Shown here: piece by piece, positions 9,846 through 23,432 of the stretch
How positions within the stretch are numbered: the first letter of the stretch is position 1
How the letters are laid out: every line of letters starts with the position of its first letter
From: Ipomoea triloba
Taxonomy: Eukaryota; Streptophyta; Magnoliopsida; Solanales; Convolvulaceae
DNA: 64,000 nt
Direction of reading: 5' to 3'
Assembly: GCF_003576645.1 (NCBI RefSeq)
Contig: NC_044917.1
Span: forward strand, 6,262,252-6,326,251
Notes under the pieces: model-generated
Database searches by the model: none
Seen by the model: only the letters and a program-made list of their open reading frames with translations
Told to the model about the DNA's origin: nothing
Position numbers and translations under genes: made by a program

Positions 9846-11967
9846 ATGACAACTTACACCCCAAAGAATATCCTCATTACTGGGGCTGCCGGATTTATTG
9901 CATCTCATGTTGCAAATCGACTTGTCCGGAGCTATCCTAATTACAAGATTGTTGTTGTTGATAAACTAGACTACTGTTCAAATCTTAAGAACCTTCTTCC
10001 CTCTCGCCCATCCCCTAACTTCAAGTTTGTTAAGGGGGACATTGCAAGTGCTGATCTTGTTAATTACCTCCTCATCGCTGAGTCCATAGACACAATAATG
10101 CATTTTGCTGCTCAGACCCATGTTGACAACTCGTTCGGTAACAGCTTTGAGTTTACCAAGAACAACATTTATGGCACCCATGTACTATTGGAAGCCTGCA
10201 AAGTTACTGGTCAGATCAGAAGATTTATCCATGTCAGCACAGATGAGGTCTACGGGGAGACTGATGAGGATGCTGTTGTGGGAAATCATGAAGCCTCACA
10301 ACTCCTTCCCACGAACCCATATTCAGCTACAAAGGCTGGGGCTGAAATGCTTGTTATGGCTTATGGTAGGTCATATGGCTTGCCTGTTATAACAACTCGA
10401 GGAAATAATGTGTATGGTCCCAACCAGTTCCCTGAAAAGTTAATCCCTAAGTTCATTCTTTTAGCCATGAAGGGAAAGACACTTCCAATTCACGGAGATG
10501 GTTCTAATGTCCGAAGTTATCTTTACTGTGAAGATGTCGCTGAGGCTTTCGAGGTCATTCTTCACAAGGGAGAGGTAGGCCATGTTTACAACATCGGAAC
10601 AAAGAAGGAGAGGAGAGTGATTGATGTTGCTCAAGATATATGCAAGCTTTTTAATATGGATACAGAAACTTGCATTAAATTTGTAGAGAATAGGCCATTT
10701 AATGACCAGAGATATTTCCTAGATGATCAGAAGTTGAAGAATCTGGGCTGGTCAGAACGGACTCTTTGGCAGGAGGGTTTGAAAAAGACAATTGAATGGT
10801 ATACCAATAACCCTGATTGGTGGGGAGATGTCTCTGGTGCATTGCTTCCCCATCCTAGAATGCTGACGATGCCTGGTGGGATAGAGAGGAACTTTGATGG
10901 GGCCGAGAAATACGACTCTGGATCCTCTGAATTCTCAGGAAAATCAAATCAGACTGAGATGGTAGTTCCAGTACCCAGAATCAGCAACTCAGCTCAAAAA
11001 CAACCTTATAAGTTTTTGATATATGGTAGAACTGGCTGGATTGGTGGCCTGCTTGGCAAGTTATGTGAGAAACAGGGGATTCCTTATGAATATGGTAGGG
11101 GTCGCATGGAGTATCGCTCACAGCTCTTGGCTGACATTCAGTATGTGAAGCCCACCCATGTCTTCAATGCAGCTGGTATTACTGGTAGACCCAATGTTGA
11201 CTGGTGCGAAAGTCACAAGTGTGAGACAATCCGCACCAATGTTGCTGGTACACTAACTTTAGCAGATGTATGCAGAGAGAATGGTCTGTTGATGATGAAT
11301 TTTGCGACTGGTTGTATATTTGAATATGATGCTGCACATCCAGAAGGTTCTGGGGTTGGATTCAAAGAGGAAGACAAACCAAATTTCACTGGTTCATTCT
11401 ATTCAAAGACCAAGGCCATGGTAGCATCTCTTGCTCATTTTTGTCTTTTGTTTCTTAGGCATTAGATGCAGGTAGCTATATTATATTAGTAACTTTGTCG
11501 TTGTTTTCTTGGAGCAGGTTGAAGAGCTGTTAAAAGAGTATGAAAATGTTTGCACCCTGAGAGTTAGAATGCCAATATCGTCAGACCTCAACAACCCTCG
11601 CAATTTCATCACCAAAATCGCGCGTTATGATAAGGTGGTAAATATTCCCAATAGCATGACAGTTTTGGACGAGCTACTTCCTATATCCATAGAGATGGCC
11701 AAGCGTAACCTGAGAGGCATATGGAATTTTACAAACCCCGGGGTTGTGAGCCACAATGAGATTCTGGAGATGTACAAGAAGTACATGGATCCAACGTTCA
11801 AATGGTCCAACTTCACGCTGGAAGAGCAGGCAAAGGTGATAGTTGCAGCCCGAAGTAACAATGAGATGGATGCATCAAAGTTGAAGAAAGAGTTCCCTGA
11901 GTTGTTGTCAATAAAGGACTCAGTGATCAAGTATGTGTTTGAACCAAACAGAAAAACCTCCGCATAA
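9846..11967 (+). CDS. RHM1: UDP-L-rhamnose synthase (trifunctional RHM)
   Basis: Cytosolic enzyme converting UDP-D-glucose to UDP-L-rhamnose by 4,6-dehydration, 3,5-epimerisation and 4-keto reduction. The product feeds pectin (rhamnogalacturonan) and flavonol glycosides. Two coding exons (9846-11420, 11518-11967) give 674 aa, the family's usual length. The N-terminal dehydratase domain has the NAD motif GAAGFIA (13-19), TDE (132-134) and Y159xxxK163. The C-terminal epimerase/reductase domain has GRTGWIG (394-400) and Y519xxxK523. The ATG follows the leader intron acceptor by 13 nt, and the protein begins MTTYTPKNILITGAAG like known RHMs. The single coding intron is 97 bp; retaining it would stop the protein shortly after residue 525. 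The paralogue number (RHM1/2/3) cannot be fixed from sequence alone. The gene ends tail to tail with TPS1. Confidence 0.96.
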
Positions 11968-12675
11968 TAAGCAGGCAGCTTCAGTGGAGGGTGGGTGAAA
12001 TCTCATTTTCTAGACGACTAGACTGTGCTAGCCTTAGTTATTACTCATTCTTAGCTTAAGCTTCTTTCGATATTGAATAGAGTGCTTCCACTAGATGGTT
12101 CTGGTTCGGTATAAATTTACAAATACTCAGCAAGCAGCCAGCGATTGTGTGGTATGATGAACCTCTGTCGTTATTATTATTATTATTATTATTGTTATGT
12201 AAGGGCATGGTTCTTGAATGTATATCAGGATTACGTTTAAAAATAATACATTAATACGTTCTAGTGCAGTTGTTTCGATCTGCACTTGCAAGTCGTCTCC
12301 CACTAGAAACATTTCTTCTACTCAATTAACTGTACACCAAAAGGTCTAAAAAAGATTTATCAGTAACTAGAATTCAAAACACAAATAGGTAGTAGCTTTA
12401 GGAATTAGGACTACATTCTCTCTCTTATCATTGACTAAAAATCAGCACTAGTATTGGGTCAGAGATTGCTCCAATTTGGTCGGGAAGGCCTATATGCAAC
12501 CAACCGCTCAAACATACAAGCGCACACAGCATATATAGTTACAAAAGTTGTCTCTCTGGGTCTCGATTCTAACATTGTTTGGGTCATCAGTGAATGTACA
12601 AGCAGCTTCATCCTGGATGGGTTGATGGTTGAGGGCGAGGAGCATGGATATAATAGATGCTTCAGCTAGTTCATC
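11968..12675. other. Convergent 3' ends of RHM and TPS1
   Basis: About 710 bp separate the two stop codons, so the 3' UTRs face each other. A TTA microsatellite (12170-12192) lies on the RHM side. No other gene is seen. Confidence 0.6.
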
Positions 12676-15600
12676 CTAATGTGAGTATGATGCGGTTGAT
12701 GTAGATGATTCAGCCAGTTGTCTTAGAAATGCAACCACATCACCCGAGCCACTCATAACATACCGAGCGTTTGTACGATTCCTGCCAACTGAGCAAGAGA
12801 AGTAATTCTCCTTCTTGAGATCCAACACATTCCATGAAGCATTTTCGGGTGTTGGTTTTGAGTTGTTTTTGCTCGATGCATGGTTTGGTGTTTTCTTTTC
12901 CAAGTTTGGTATTGGTTTAGTCCTGCTCTGTGACGATTTTGAGTTGCTTTTGCTCGATGAAAGCTTTGGCGTTGGCCTCCTGTCTCCTGGTACCTTCAAT
13001 GCATCGGTTGTTTTCGACCTTGGAATACTCATTCCATCACAAGGAAGATCTGGCTCAAAAAATGTATACACATCCTCATCCTGAAGCACAGACACAAGGA
13101 CAACCAGTTAAAAGAATGAACTTCTATAAAATATTTGCCATATCAAATGTATGTTTTGACATGAGTTGTTTAATTACAGTTTGTTCATCCGATCCATTAC
13201 TGGCACTTGTAGCATAAGGGGATGATGCTTTGAACTAAATAAAATGAAAAGACACAATGATATGCACCAAGTCAAGAAGCATTAATAAAGTTCCAGGAGA
13301 GAATACCTTTCCTAGAAAATGCCCTATGCACAGAACATAATCAATTGGTGTGGTAATGGCTTTATTATGAACTATTTCTCCCAATATTCGATCAATTGCT
13401 GCTCCCTGTGACACGGGCTAACTAACCACTTTCAGTGTAAGGCTGTGAAGAGGGGATTTATGAAAATATCATAAGATAAATCTCATCACCTTTGTAACAC
13501 CTACTGCTCGAACCTCAACAGACCGTTGCCCTTGCACAACATCAACAGATGCATTAGAAATTGGGCCTGTCCATAGGTGCTGCAACATATCTCTAGCTTG
13601 CAACCTTCCAAATTCAACATCTGAAATTTACACCAAACCAAGCCTAATCATGACGACAAGGCATGGAAAATTATTTGGAGGCAAAATGGGTTACAAAATT
13701 CAATTACCTGCATACTTGTAATTCCAAACAAGTGAAGTTTCACGAAGTTCAAAATGAGATCTAGGGGTCCTTTCAGTGAAATACTCAAACACATGCTGTA
13801 ACAAATAAATAACATAATAATTTAGAGTTCAAAGATAACAGAAATATAATGAGCCTGCATATGGCCCATACCTTTACACTGTCAACCCAATCCATGTTTA
13901 GAAGCTCTGGCATTGTAGTCATCCATTCTCCCTTTGTAGATCGCAGAAACATCCCATGCTCTGCTGCCAACCACATGTTGTATTCACCAAAGTTCTGCAA
14001 AGGCACTTATCCAGAATTAAGAATAATTGGCATTTTTTGTGGGGCCAGGAGAGAGGAGAAGGGAGGGCGGGGGGAGGAAAGCTAGATGCAGTACATCATC
14101 TAAGACATTTCTGTCACTTCCACTGAGAACAACAATTGTCGTCTTTGGATCCATACACAATGCTGATAGAGGTCCATTCAAATTTGGATGCAGTTTAAGT
14201 TCCATTTCTTTAATTTGATCGCCACCTCTTCTTCCAGCGGTATCCACCATTTCTGTTAGCACGGCATTGAAACCCTGTTGGTTTTTATCATAAGTTCATT
14301 AATTTAGACGGTTATTGCTACAACGTTTAACAAGGAAGAAAGAGAAAAACAAAACAATATTATGTATGCCTTGCAACTTCAGGAAAGAAAATAATGAGGA
14401 TACCAATATGAGTAATCGGTTATTGGACTGCAAATAGCGCTCAATCGCATCAGTGATGTTAAGTCGTGGTGGAGCTTTTCTTACCCTCTGCTGAGCTTCA
14501 ATAACAGTGTCATTTAATTCACTGCAACCAAGAGAAAAAAAAAGTGGAACATCAGAAACTTTGGCAGGGAAAGCAACACAAACAACCTACCAGGACTTTT
14601 TCTATATGATATTCTGCATGTTCACCATTCATTCTCTATCATAAAGATTTTGAATAGCAGTATTCAAGGAAAAATATTTGTTCTCGGGTAGCAAAAAACT
14701 AAGCAACTATATGCTGTAGCCCATAAAGAAAAATGTATCATTTAGTTAGTTCTACAAACCTCACAAAAGTTTCAGCCCATTCTTGGGCAGTATGGGTTGT
14801 CACATGTGTAAAGTTATGCAGGTGACGTTTTTCTCTTTCTTCAGCAGACATATTTAAAGCTTGTTTTATGGAAGCAGCAACTTCTGTGATGTTCCAGGGA
14901 TTGACAAGGATTGCTCCAGCACCCAATGACTGTGCAGCACCTGCAAACTGCAAATATGCCCAGAGCAAAAAAGAACCTACATAAGTAAACAAAACCATGT
15001 AGTGTAGTGATAATTGGACTGCTGTCAAATGAGGTTTTAAGCATCAGAATATTGATTTTTTTTCTCCATCAAACTGAGTCTACTAGCTATGGTGTGATGT
15101 GTCAAAATTAAGAGTAGAATTTAAACTAAAAGAGTACAATAATTACTTCGCTAAGAATAAGAACCCCTTTTTTTGACTCTTGACATGCCACAAACTCATA
15201 GCTGACGAGATTCATTCCATCACGTAAAGATGTGACAAGTGCTACATCTGATCAATAAAAGAAGCAGGCTTCAAACAAATTGAAACAAAAATGTCATCAA
15301 AAACTTCAATGTGGATTTAGAGGATGAGAATTAGATGATGTTGACTATTACAACTATCATGCTGTAGTCAGATTATGGTAAAAAAAAATATCCTAGAGAG
15401 GGACTGCCCATGCAGAGCAGGGGAGTGGGGATGGGAGCCACCCAAGCAGACTTCTTTAACTGACAGAATATATTTAACCAAATTCAAAATATAATTTTAT
15501 CAACCAAAGAATAACTCTCTTGGGGCATACAGAACATAACTAATTTTGTAAACTACCAAAGAAACTAATTATTGCAAAGGGAGCTTTTGGTATCAGTACC

Positions 15601-18600
15601 AGTAACTGCATAAAGTGCGCATAAAGCATAAAAGTCAAGAGAACGATCCTGCAGACAAATGGAATATCAATTAAGAAGTTGCATAATTCTGGACTAAGAA
15701 ATTCTTTCAATTGTTCGTTGTTTATTTACTAATTATAAAGTAAATTTCGGATTGATGATTTTCAGGAAATTTTGTAACTGTCAGGTGCCAACATACAGAC
15801 AGAAATATCCAACAAAAATCCAAATTTGAAGCAGAAAAAAGGAAATTACCTACCAGGATACCATTAAAAGTAATAAAGCAAAAAAGACCAGTTTTCTCAA
15901 AACTTCAAGTCAAGTTAAAAATTATAAAGAGTGGCTTTATGAAGCTAGTTGATTCTTACATATCAAAAACAAAAACAAACAAACAAACAAAACAAAACAA
16001 AACAAAACAAAACAAAAAAAAAACAAAACAAAACAAAAAAAAACAAAAACAAAAAAACATAGCATGGCATAGGAACAACTGACACAAAACTATAACATTA
16101 ATCTCATCAGCAATGAAATGGTGGCAGGGAAGGTTGGTGTAAAATAGTGAAGCTTACTGAAAGGTCAGCCAGGTAGTTTCAGATATGTTATACACAATAC
16201 ACCAGACTCATTTATGCATGCAAAAGGTGGTTACCACAGTATGATGTGAAACTACAAACAGTTTAACATCATACTAGAAGTGCATGGAAAAAAGAAAGAG
16301 AATAGCGTCATCATTTACATATATACAAAAGGTGGTGGGTTACCATGGTGTGTAGTGAAATTTGATCAACGTCTTGATGAGGGGTAAACACATACATTTG
16401 AAGGACAGTAAGTATTACTTATATACATAGAATAAATAAAAGAAGACATGACAAACCAGATGATGAATAGGAACAGCTGACAAAGACCCAAATCTGCCAT
16501 TGATGCGCCCAACAATCTCATGGACCTGACTGGTTAGTTTTTGATCTGCAAAGATACAGAAATTACCAAATCAGCTCTAATTATTTGGGCATGTGCTCAT
16601 TAGGCATGTAATATTTAGTTCAGTTAAATGTTGGAAGAGAAGATATCAAGATAAAAAAAATTTCTTCACAGGAAGAAAAAACACTAGCTTCATTAGTGTT
16701 TTTCCACTGTCAGAAATGTGAGCAGGTATATAAGGATATTGCTCTACATAAAGGAGTAACTGGGAGGATAGTGATCCATGTTTTACAGTGCTGGCTACAA
16801 TTCATTAGCAGTGGAGTCAGCTTCACCGAAATATTTGAAGTCTATATGTATGGATTCATTGATTATGAATATGATCAACAGTATTAAATGACCCCACTTT
16901 AAAAAATGTAAAAGTTATATACAATTGAATCAATTTTTAAATTGATCCTTGATAGAGTAGAAAAAATAGGAATATCAGTAAGAAATGAGGGGCAGGTCTT
17001 AATTTTAATAGAGAAATAACATTTCATTCAACTTTCCTCCAAATTTTCTTAGTGGTTTGTTATTATTAATACCATAGAGATATATATAGATTTTAAACTA
17101 TTGAATCAAAATCCTTGTGGTGATGCTTTATACTGCTGTCTCAAATTTACCTGACATTGTAACAGGGGCTATGCCATCATTTGAATAGGACAGACTCTTA
17201 TTCATAAGGGTAGGATGTAGTCTCAAAACTAGCAGGCATCTTATTTACAAGGGTAGGAGGTGATACCAAAACTTCTTATGATCTTCCAATGATTTGTAAA
17301 AGTAGATTACCAAGCATGTCCCCTATGGAGTGCAATCCCCTCAAAAGGTGGAAATTCCAAACAAGGAAACAGAGAAATGTAAGAGTACATACATTCAGGA
17401 ACATCTGTTCTTGTTGGCACTGCAATTTGAAGCAAAACCACTTTATCACGCCAATGTTGATTTTCCTCAAGAAACTTCTCAAATGCTAGTATCTTTTGGG
17501 GAATTCCTTTAATCATATCAAGCCTATCAACCCCTAACATGACCTGTAAGGAAATAAATAGGTAAAAACGGTTAAAAGAGAAATTATATATACAACATCT
17601 CCATAGGATATATGACTAACAACCCAGAAAAACAAAGAAAATGCATGATCCTCCCCACCTTTCACGGAGGACTGTCAGGTTAAATATTAGATAATGTTTT
17701 CACATTTAAAAGTAACAAGACCCAGGTGGTGAGTTGTCAAGCTATTGTAACTGATTTTACATTACTGTGAATCCTACAGTCCTACTAGGTGTGAGGAAAG
17801 GACACAATAAATCCATAACTCCAGGAATGGTACTAATTTTAGAAAATGTATGCTGGGATATTCTAGCAAAGTGAATCCAAAGCTAATAAAGTTATAAACA
17901 GTGCTCTATCTGTTATAGCCCCAAGTCATTAGTAGCAACAAATATGAGATAACATATGATTCTAAATGATGAAAGCAAGTCTATACTAACAGGCCTAGAT
18001 AAAAACAGATAAACCCCATACTGAGGGAAGACGATAAATGGAAACACATTGACCTCATGAAATATCTTGTCAGGTGAAAGTTAAAGATGGCTAAATCCTA
18101 GGTCAAGATTTTACAGTTCAAACCAGGCTGATTTAGGGAAGTAGCTCCTGAAACAACTTTTCTCGTCTTGTAAAACCAATAATTTGATGATTTCAAGGAA
18201 TAGAGTTCTCCAAATTCCAGAGGCCTTTTAGAAAAGGAGAGTATACCTTTCTCCCTGCAAATCTGTCTTGCAACTCTTTGATGTTATTCTGGACATCTTG
18301 TGTTTCAAGCGCTCGAATGAATCGGTCAGAATCTATCCCAATGGGAAACTGAATACATGGAAATGAATAAACAGAAATAGAAGTAACTGTCAACAAACTT
18401 AAAAGGAAGACAAATGCATAGCAACACACTCATGGAAACAAACAGTTTTCCCCGAACAATTCTTGTATCATGGTAATCAGAAGGATCAATGTAACTATAG
18501 CATACCGCAGCTACACGGGTAAGTCTCCCTTGATCCTCAACTCCTTCAGGAGTACCTTCAAACCCAAGGATGCGAGTACAAGCACTAACAAAATGTCTTG

Positions 18601-20446
18601 CATAGTCATAGGTGTGAAAACTGGAAAACAAATTTAACCCGTTAGCAAGCTGCAAAGAATTATCATATCAGGTTTAGGAATACTGAAAATATAAAGATTG
18701 TTGTATTGACATCCCAAACATAGATAGGCAGAAACTTAAGTACAAGTTTCAAAGTGGAAACTAGCATCAGTCCTTGAATTAGTGGAGATTGAATTGTACT
18801 TAGGTACTGTCTACTAAATTAAAAACCCATGAGCTTCATAAGAAACGATGACTCAATAAAATTATTATCTAGCAAAGCATAATCTGTGAAACACACAAGG
18901 ATATTGGAAACAGAAATATAGCATACCCACTCTGATAGTACAAGCCATCCAATACACTATTAGTTGGACATATTGTCAAGCTTTGATAGACAATGCTACC
19001 AGTATCAATTATGAAAACGTATTTTTTCCCTTACTCCAGTTTCCCCAGGAACTTAACTATCACTGTTATATCTGCAATTCCATCAAATTTGAACCTAAAA
19101 TCTTAACTATCTGTGCTTGAATATCAACATTGCACAAGACAAAATCTTAAGCTCATGTGGACAGACCATTTTAAAGCTAAGAAAACAGACAAATGTACAC
19201 AACAGGGAGCACGAGAGAGATATTTCAAACCCTTACAGCTATGGGTTAAACAACCAAGAATGGGTAATTAAGACAACAATTGATTTCACCCAAAGTGAGT
19301 TGCAACATGATAAGATAATTTGGTATTTAAGGCTGACTTACCCAACCAAATCAGCAGCAAGAACTGCACGTAGCAGCTCTGATCTAGATGGCAATGTCCT
19401 ATGGATTTCTGAAGATGGGAATGGTGTATGCAAAAACCAACCAACTTTCATTTTTCTGTTGTAGTTCTTTAGACATTCTGGGAGGAACATAAGATGGTAG
19501 TCATGACACCAAACAACATCGCCATCTTCATAGTGTTTATTCACTACATCAGCAAACATCTGATTTGCTTTTTTATATGCAGCAAACTGGGACTGAAAAC
19601 TTCTGGTAGTTGCTAGTCGATCTTCTTGTGGAAGTCCAAGATAATGGAAAAGTGGCCACAATATATTGTTACAATAACCATTGTAATACTGATGAACAAT
19701 CTCTTCATCCAGGAAAACAGGAATGCACCTCTGTTATGATTCATGTTATAGTGGAATACAAATGTAAGACATAGGCTTGTAGGAATTATTCTAAAAGTGA
19801 TATTAATAGTTACCAGAGGCAACACAGAATTCAATAACCAGATAAAACTGAGGCAAAAAAGACTAGGAAGACTAATACTACACCTTTTCAGCCAGTGCTT
19901 TAGTAAGTGCCCTCTGCCCTGCCTCATCAGGCACATTCACACCTGCCCAACCAATCCATCTGGCCTCAAACTCCTTTACACCTACAAAAAGTTATTCTCA
20001 AATTAGCCCTATTCATTGAGATTCGGATGATATTATCATAAGAAGAAGATATAATCACACAAATACTTACCAAGGAGAGCACTAACTAGACCTCCGGCAC
20101 TTATCTCCAGCGACCAAGACTCCTCACCTCTCCTCACTGCTGAGACTGGCAGCCTATTTGCCACAACCAAGAGCCTTTGTCTAATAGGCCTCCCATTATG
20201 CCCTTCCCATCCTTCATTATGTGCGAGTGCAGCTTCTTCTAGATAGTGCTCCACTTTGTAATTTCCTGAGATATCGGCTTCTCTTTGCCGCAAATCATGT
20301 TCAGAGAGCACTGTTCCTCTATTACTATCAACAGAATCATTTGACTGAGAAGCTCTAGTGCTTTTCCGCAGTTCTCTGTCTCTCAAGAGTCTCTCCAACC
20401 GTGTGGGGGGGACCACTGAGTTTCCATTATACATGTTCCCCGGCAT
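12676..20446 (-). CDS. TPS1: Alpha,alpha-trehalose-phosphate synthase, class I (TPS1)
   Basis: Makes trehalose 6-phosphate, the sugar-status signal, from UDP-glucose and glucose 6-phosphate; class I TPS1 is the catalytically active plant form. Seventeen exons join in phase to 933 aa: 20071-20446, 19884-19981, 19342-19730, 18506-18620, 18247-18348, 17393-17543, 16457-16545, 15600-15648, 15147-15247, 14760-14947, 14404-14521, 14095-14274, 13872-13994, 13708-13795, 13490-13620, 13307-13405 and 12676-13080. The N-terminal extension (MPGN..., [10 protein letters not shown]) is typical of TPS1. The synthase domain keeps VANRLPVS (95-102), [15 protein letters not shown]367/K372 in [10 protein letters not shown], and D466/E474 in [10 protein letters not shown]. 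The C-terminal phosphatase-like domain has GFNAVLT (593-599) where active phosphatases have a DxDxT motif, so it should not hydrolyse trehalose 6-phosphate. A Ser/Lys-rich linker precedes the conserved tail. Length and exon phases suggest a working gene. Confidence 0.97.
13178..13234 (-). other. Possible in-frame cassette exon of TPS1 (57 nt)
   Basis: In the intron between coding exons 13307-13405 and 12676-13080, a 57-nt stretch is bounded by TTTATTTAG and ACT|GTAATT. It enters and leaves in phase 0, has no stop, and would add 19 residues ([19 protein letters not shown]) before [10 protein letters not shown]. The Arabidopsis TPS1 I recall reads straight through without it. Could be chance. 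Confidence 0.35.
15965..16057 (+). repeat. A-rich (AAAAC)n microsatellite in a TPS1 intron
   Basis: Repeats of AAAC, AAAAC and AAAAAAC lie in the intron between exons 15600-15648 and 16457-16545. Confidence 0.9.
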
Positions 20447-21231
20447 TTGTCCAGCAGACCTCCTACGCTGATTTTAATAGAGTTTCAATATCCCTGAGAA
20501 CACCTGTCTTGCATTTTGATTAAACAAATTAAAATTTTCACATCCAAAATCTACTGATTAATAAGATGGTACATATTTAACATAATAATAGTAACATGAA
20601 TCATAACACAAAGTAGTAAAAGTTGAATTATACAGCTGAGAAACAGCTTTATAAAGGCAAATATGAAGAGGCATTAAAATCCTTACTAAGCAATGCAAAA
20701 CTAGGAGAGATAAATCAACATAAAGAAAGAGATAACAAAGGCAACGGGATCCATAGAATGCCATAAGCTGGAAAATGGGGTCTACCACCAAGTCCTGGTT
20801 GTTTGTTTGTGACTCAAAGATTCTTAATTACCCACTTTTAGGAAATTAATGGCATATCTCAGGCCCCAAGCAGATTTCAAGAAAACGAGTGAAAGCAACA
20901 AAATGATTTATTCATACATCATACAGAAACATAGGCAAACATACAAAAATTACAATCATTGAGCACAGTAAAAGGTCTTAAACTAGACAACTAAACAAAG
21001 GCATTTCATGCAAATTCTACTGAACTCAAATCAGAATAAAACCCTCCATAGACTTCACGGTCATTTTAAGTTTAGCCAATAAAATTTTCTTTAATAGGTA
21101 AAAACTCATAGCCCACTTGAAAAGCCGCGCGGTAAATAGCAGTAAATTGGATAAAACGAAATCGAGACTCAATCAGACTCAGATTGTAAAACTAATGCCA
21201 AGAAAACAACAGAAGAAGAAATGGGTATCAC

Positions 21232-21440
21232 CTGATTCGATCCCGTTATCAATTCCCGCAGAAGCCTTTCAATTTTGAGTCAAATATCAAGAATTTAAAT
21301 CCGTAAATGATTTCTGGGAAGTAAATACATACGGGTGAGAGAGCGAGAGGTCTGAAATGATTTCGGCCGGGTGGCAGTGAATTATCATAGTGAGAGAAAA
21401 GGAGGGAGAGAAGACGAATCCTCGTGTAAGCTATGCAGGG
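21232..21440 (-). other. Probable TPS1 5'-UTR exon
   Basis: On the minus strand a pyrimidine-rich leader (TCTTCTCTCCCTCC) runs to a good donor, AATCAG|GTGATA, at 21232/21231. It would splice to an acceptor near 20505 (CAAGACAG) ahead of the TPS1 ATG at 20446. The 5' end is inferred. Confidence 0.5.
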
Positions 21441-21479
21441 TACTACATAAAGCCTTACAGCCATGCAGGTGAAACCAAA

Positions 21480-23190
21480 AAGATTTTGATGTGAAAGAAA
21501 TTTTTATTTCTTATTTTTTCCTAAAATTTTTGTATGCCGAAGATGCAACCGCTAAACGCAATTCTCAAGTTGGCAAGGGGGTTAAGGGCAAATTATTCTC
21601 TGAACTCTGTTCCATCGCACAAGGTATACTCGCGTCCAAAATACATAATTTATATATTTACTGAATGATTATATTCTTAACTTACTAAAATACAATGAGA
21701 CAGTACTTGTTATGTTGTTCATAACTACATTTTCGAACTATTGAAACACACAATATAAATACCACTTCCACTAAATCGAACTCATGACCTTTTATTTGAG
21801 AGAATGACTTGTCATTAGTGTTATTCACATTTTCCTACTTAAATTCTAAAATTTTGTACAAAAATTAATGCTATTGAAGATGTTCTAATATAATCTAACA
21901 CTTTATGAATCAAACGCCCATATAAAATCTTTTGGAATCTTCCCCACCGATGCACAGGAACCAAAGGCCCAGGGTAACCAGTTCTATGGTCGGATCGTAC
22001 CCGGAATAAAGCCTATAATTTTTGCATTTTATGCCTAGCTAGAATCCCTAGCCCATATATTAATCATGTACTCTGTAAAATTAAAAGAATCCAAGTACAG
22101 AACCATTTCATTATTTCAAGAACAGAAACAACACAAACAGTGGCACTATGATTAGTTGTTCTTTAATTATTCTCTTCCATTAATCTAGTATTCCGCAATA
22201 TTCATTTTAAAATGTATCATTAATCTATTTATACCGTGTTACTGTGTATCAGTAACTCATTTAAAACAGTATAACATAGCAGCATATCTTATTAGCGCCC
22301 CTTATATTATATATATATTAATATTTTATATGTGCGATGCATAAAAATATATGTTCAATATTAATAGTTAATATTAAAATTTTAATTATATTAGTTTCTT
22401 TTTTTTATAAAAGTATAAATTTTTTTTTAAAAAATTATAATCGTAGAATTCATAGTTAATAAAGTCAGGATATCATATTATCACTGAAAGACAAATAATT
22501 ATGATATGATTAATGCTATTAAAGTGAGAATTTTAGATATGATAAATTACTAAATATAATTATGGTATATTTGTTTATTTTTTTATTTATAATTTTAAAC
22601 ACAAAATTTCAGGTTCAACCGAATTTCCCATATGTACTAAGTCTTAACAAGTCAGATAATTTCTACAGTTTTTTTTTTTAAATTTGTTTTATAATTCACA
22701 CAATTTCAAAGATCTACCTACTCTTCATGTTGAACAGATGTTGACTAGTCCAGAATTAATTGTACCTAAAAGTTGACCGGCTTATTGACATTACCTATAA
22801 CTGTTTGTCTTTGATCACAAGTACTACTATGTATGTACGTAGAATTTACAAGCTAACTGCGAAGAAGAATATTGAAATTTTTTGTATGCTTCTGGAGCAT
22901 TAATACTCAAACACGTATGGAGAAATCAAACAATTAAATTAATTTGTTCGTACAGTACAAAAAACAGTTTTAACACCTTCGTAAATTTTTCTACAAAAAG
23001 TGCAAGCCGATCGGGGAAAAAATGGCAATATGCGCCTGATCAGTAGTCAGTAGCAATCAATGAGTACTGTATACTACTAAGGCATCTATACATACAATCT
23101 AACACGCATATAGACAGAGAGGGAAATACAACGTGAATAGTGAATAGAAGCGTATATATGCGAATTGATTCAAGCCGGTGAGAAGAGGAA
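21480..23190. other. Upstream region of TPS1, AT-rich
   Basis: No gene is supported. Very AT-rich runs occur at 22300-22620. It may be intron or promoter depending on which TPS1 leader is used. Confidence 0.5.
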
Positions 23191-23196
23191 GCAAAC

Positions 23197-23395
23197 CTGA
23201 ATTACGGTTACCGTATGTACGTCGGAGAGCCGGAAGGCGAAACTCCGGTTCCGATTCACTGTCTCGATCCTGGAGCAAGCTTGAGCGAAGCTCCCTCTCT
23301 GATTCCCCTGTCTCGGCTCCGAATTCAGAATGTATGCGGGAAGTGATGAAGATTATCTCGGAGAGAAAAAGAGGGAGTGCAGTTGTTGGAGTAAG
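23197..23395 (-). other. Orphan first exon on the minus strand, possible distal TPS1 leader
   Basis: A TATTTAAA box (23425-23432, minus strand) is followed by a pyrimidine-rich leader (CTCCCTCTTTTTCTCTCCG) and a donor CAG|GTTTGC at 23197/23196. This looks like a promoter plus non-coding first exon. The nearest downstream gene on that strand is TPS1, 2.7 kb away. The plus strand also has an open frame here (23178-23402), so the direction is not certain. Confidence 0.4.
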
Positions 23396-23424
23396 AAATT
23401 AAACGGGAAATGAGATAGGGAGCG

Positions 23425-23432
23425 TTTAAATA
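23425..23432 (-). promoter_or_regulatory. TATA-like box of the orphan first exon
   Basis: TATTTAAA on the minus strand, about 30 bp before the inferred start of a CT-rich leader. Confidence 0.4.

Noticed and set aside
23178..23402. Ser/Arg-rich 74-codon frame on the plus strand
   Set aside because: No recognisable domain. The DNA reads better as a CT-rich non-coding leader with a TATA box and donor on the minus strand.
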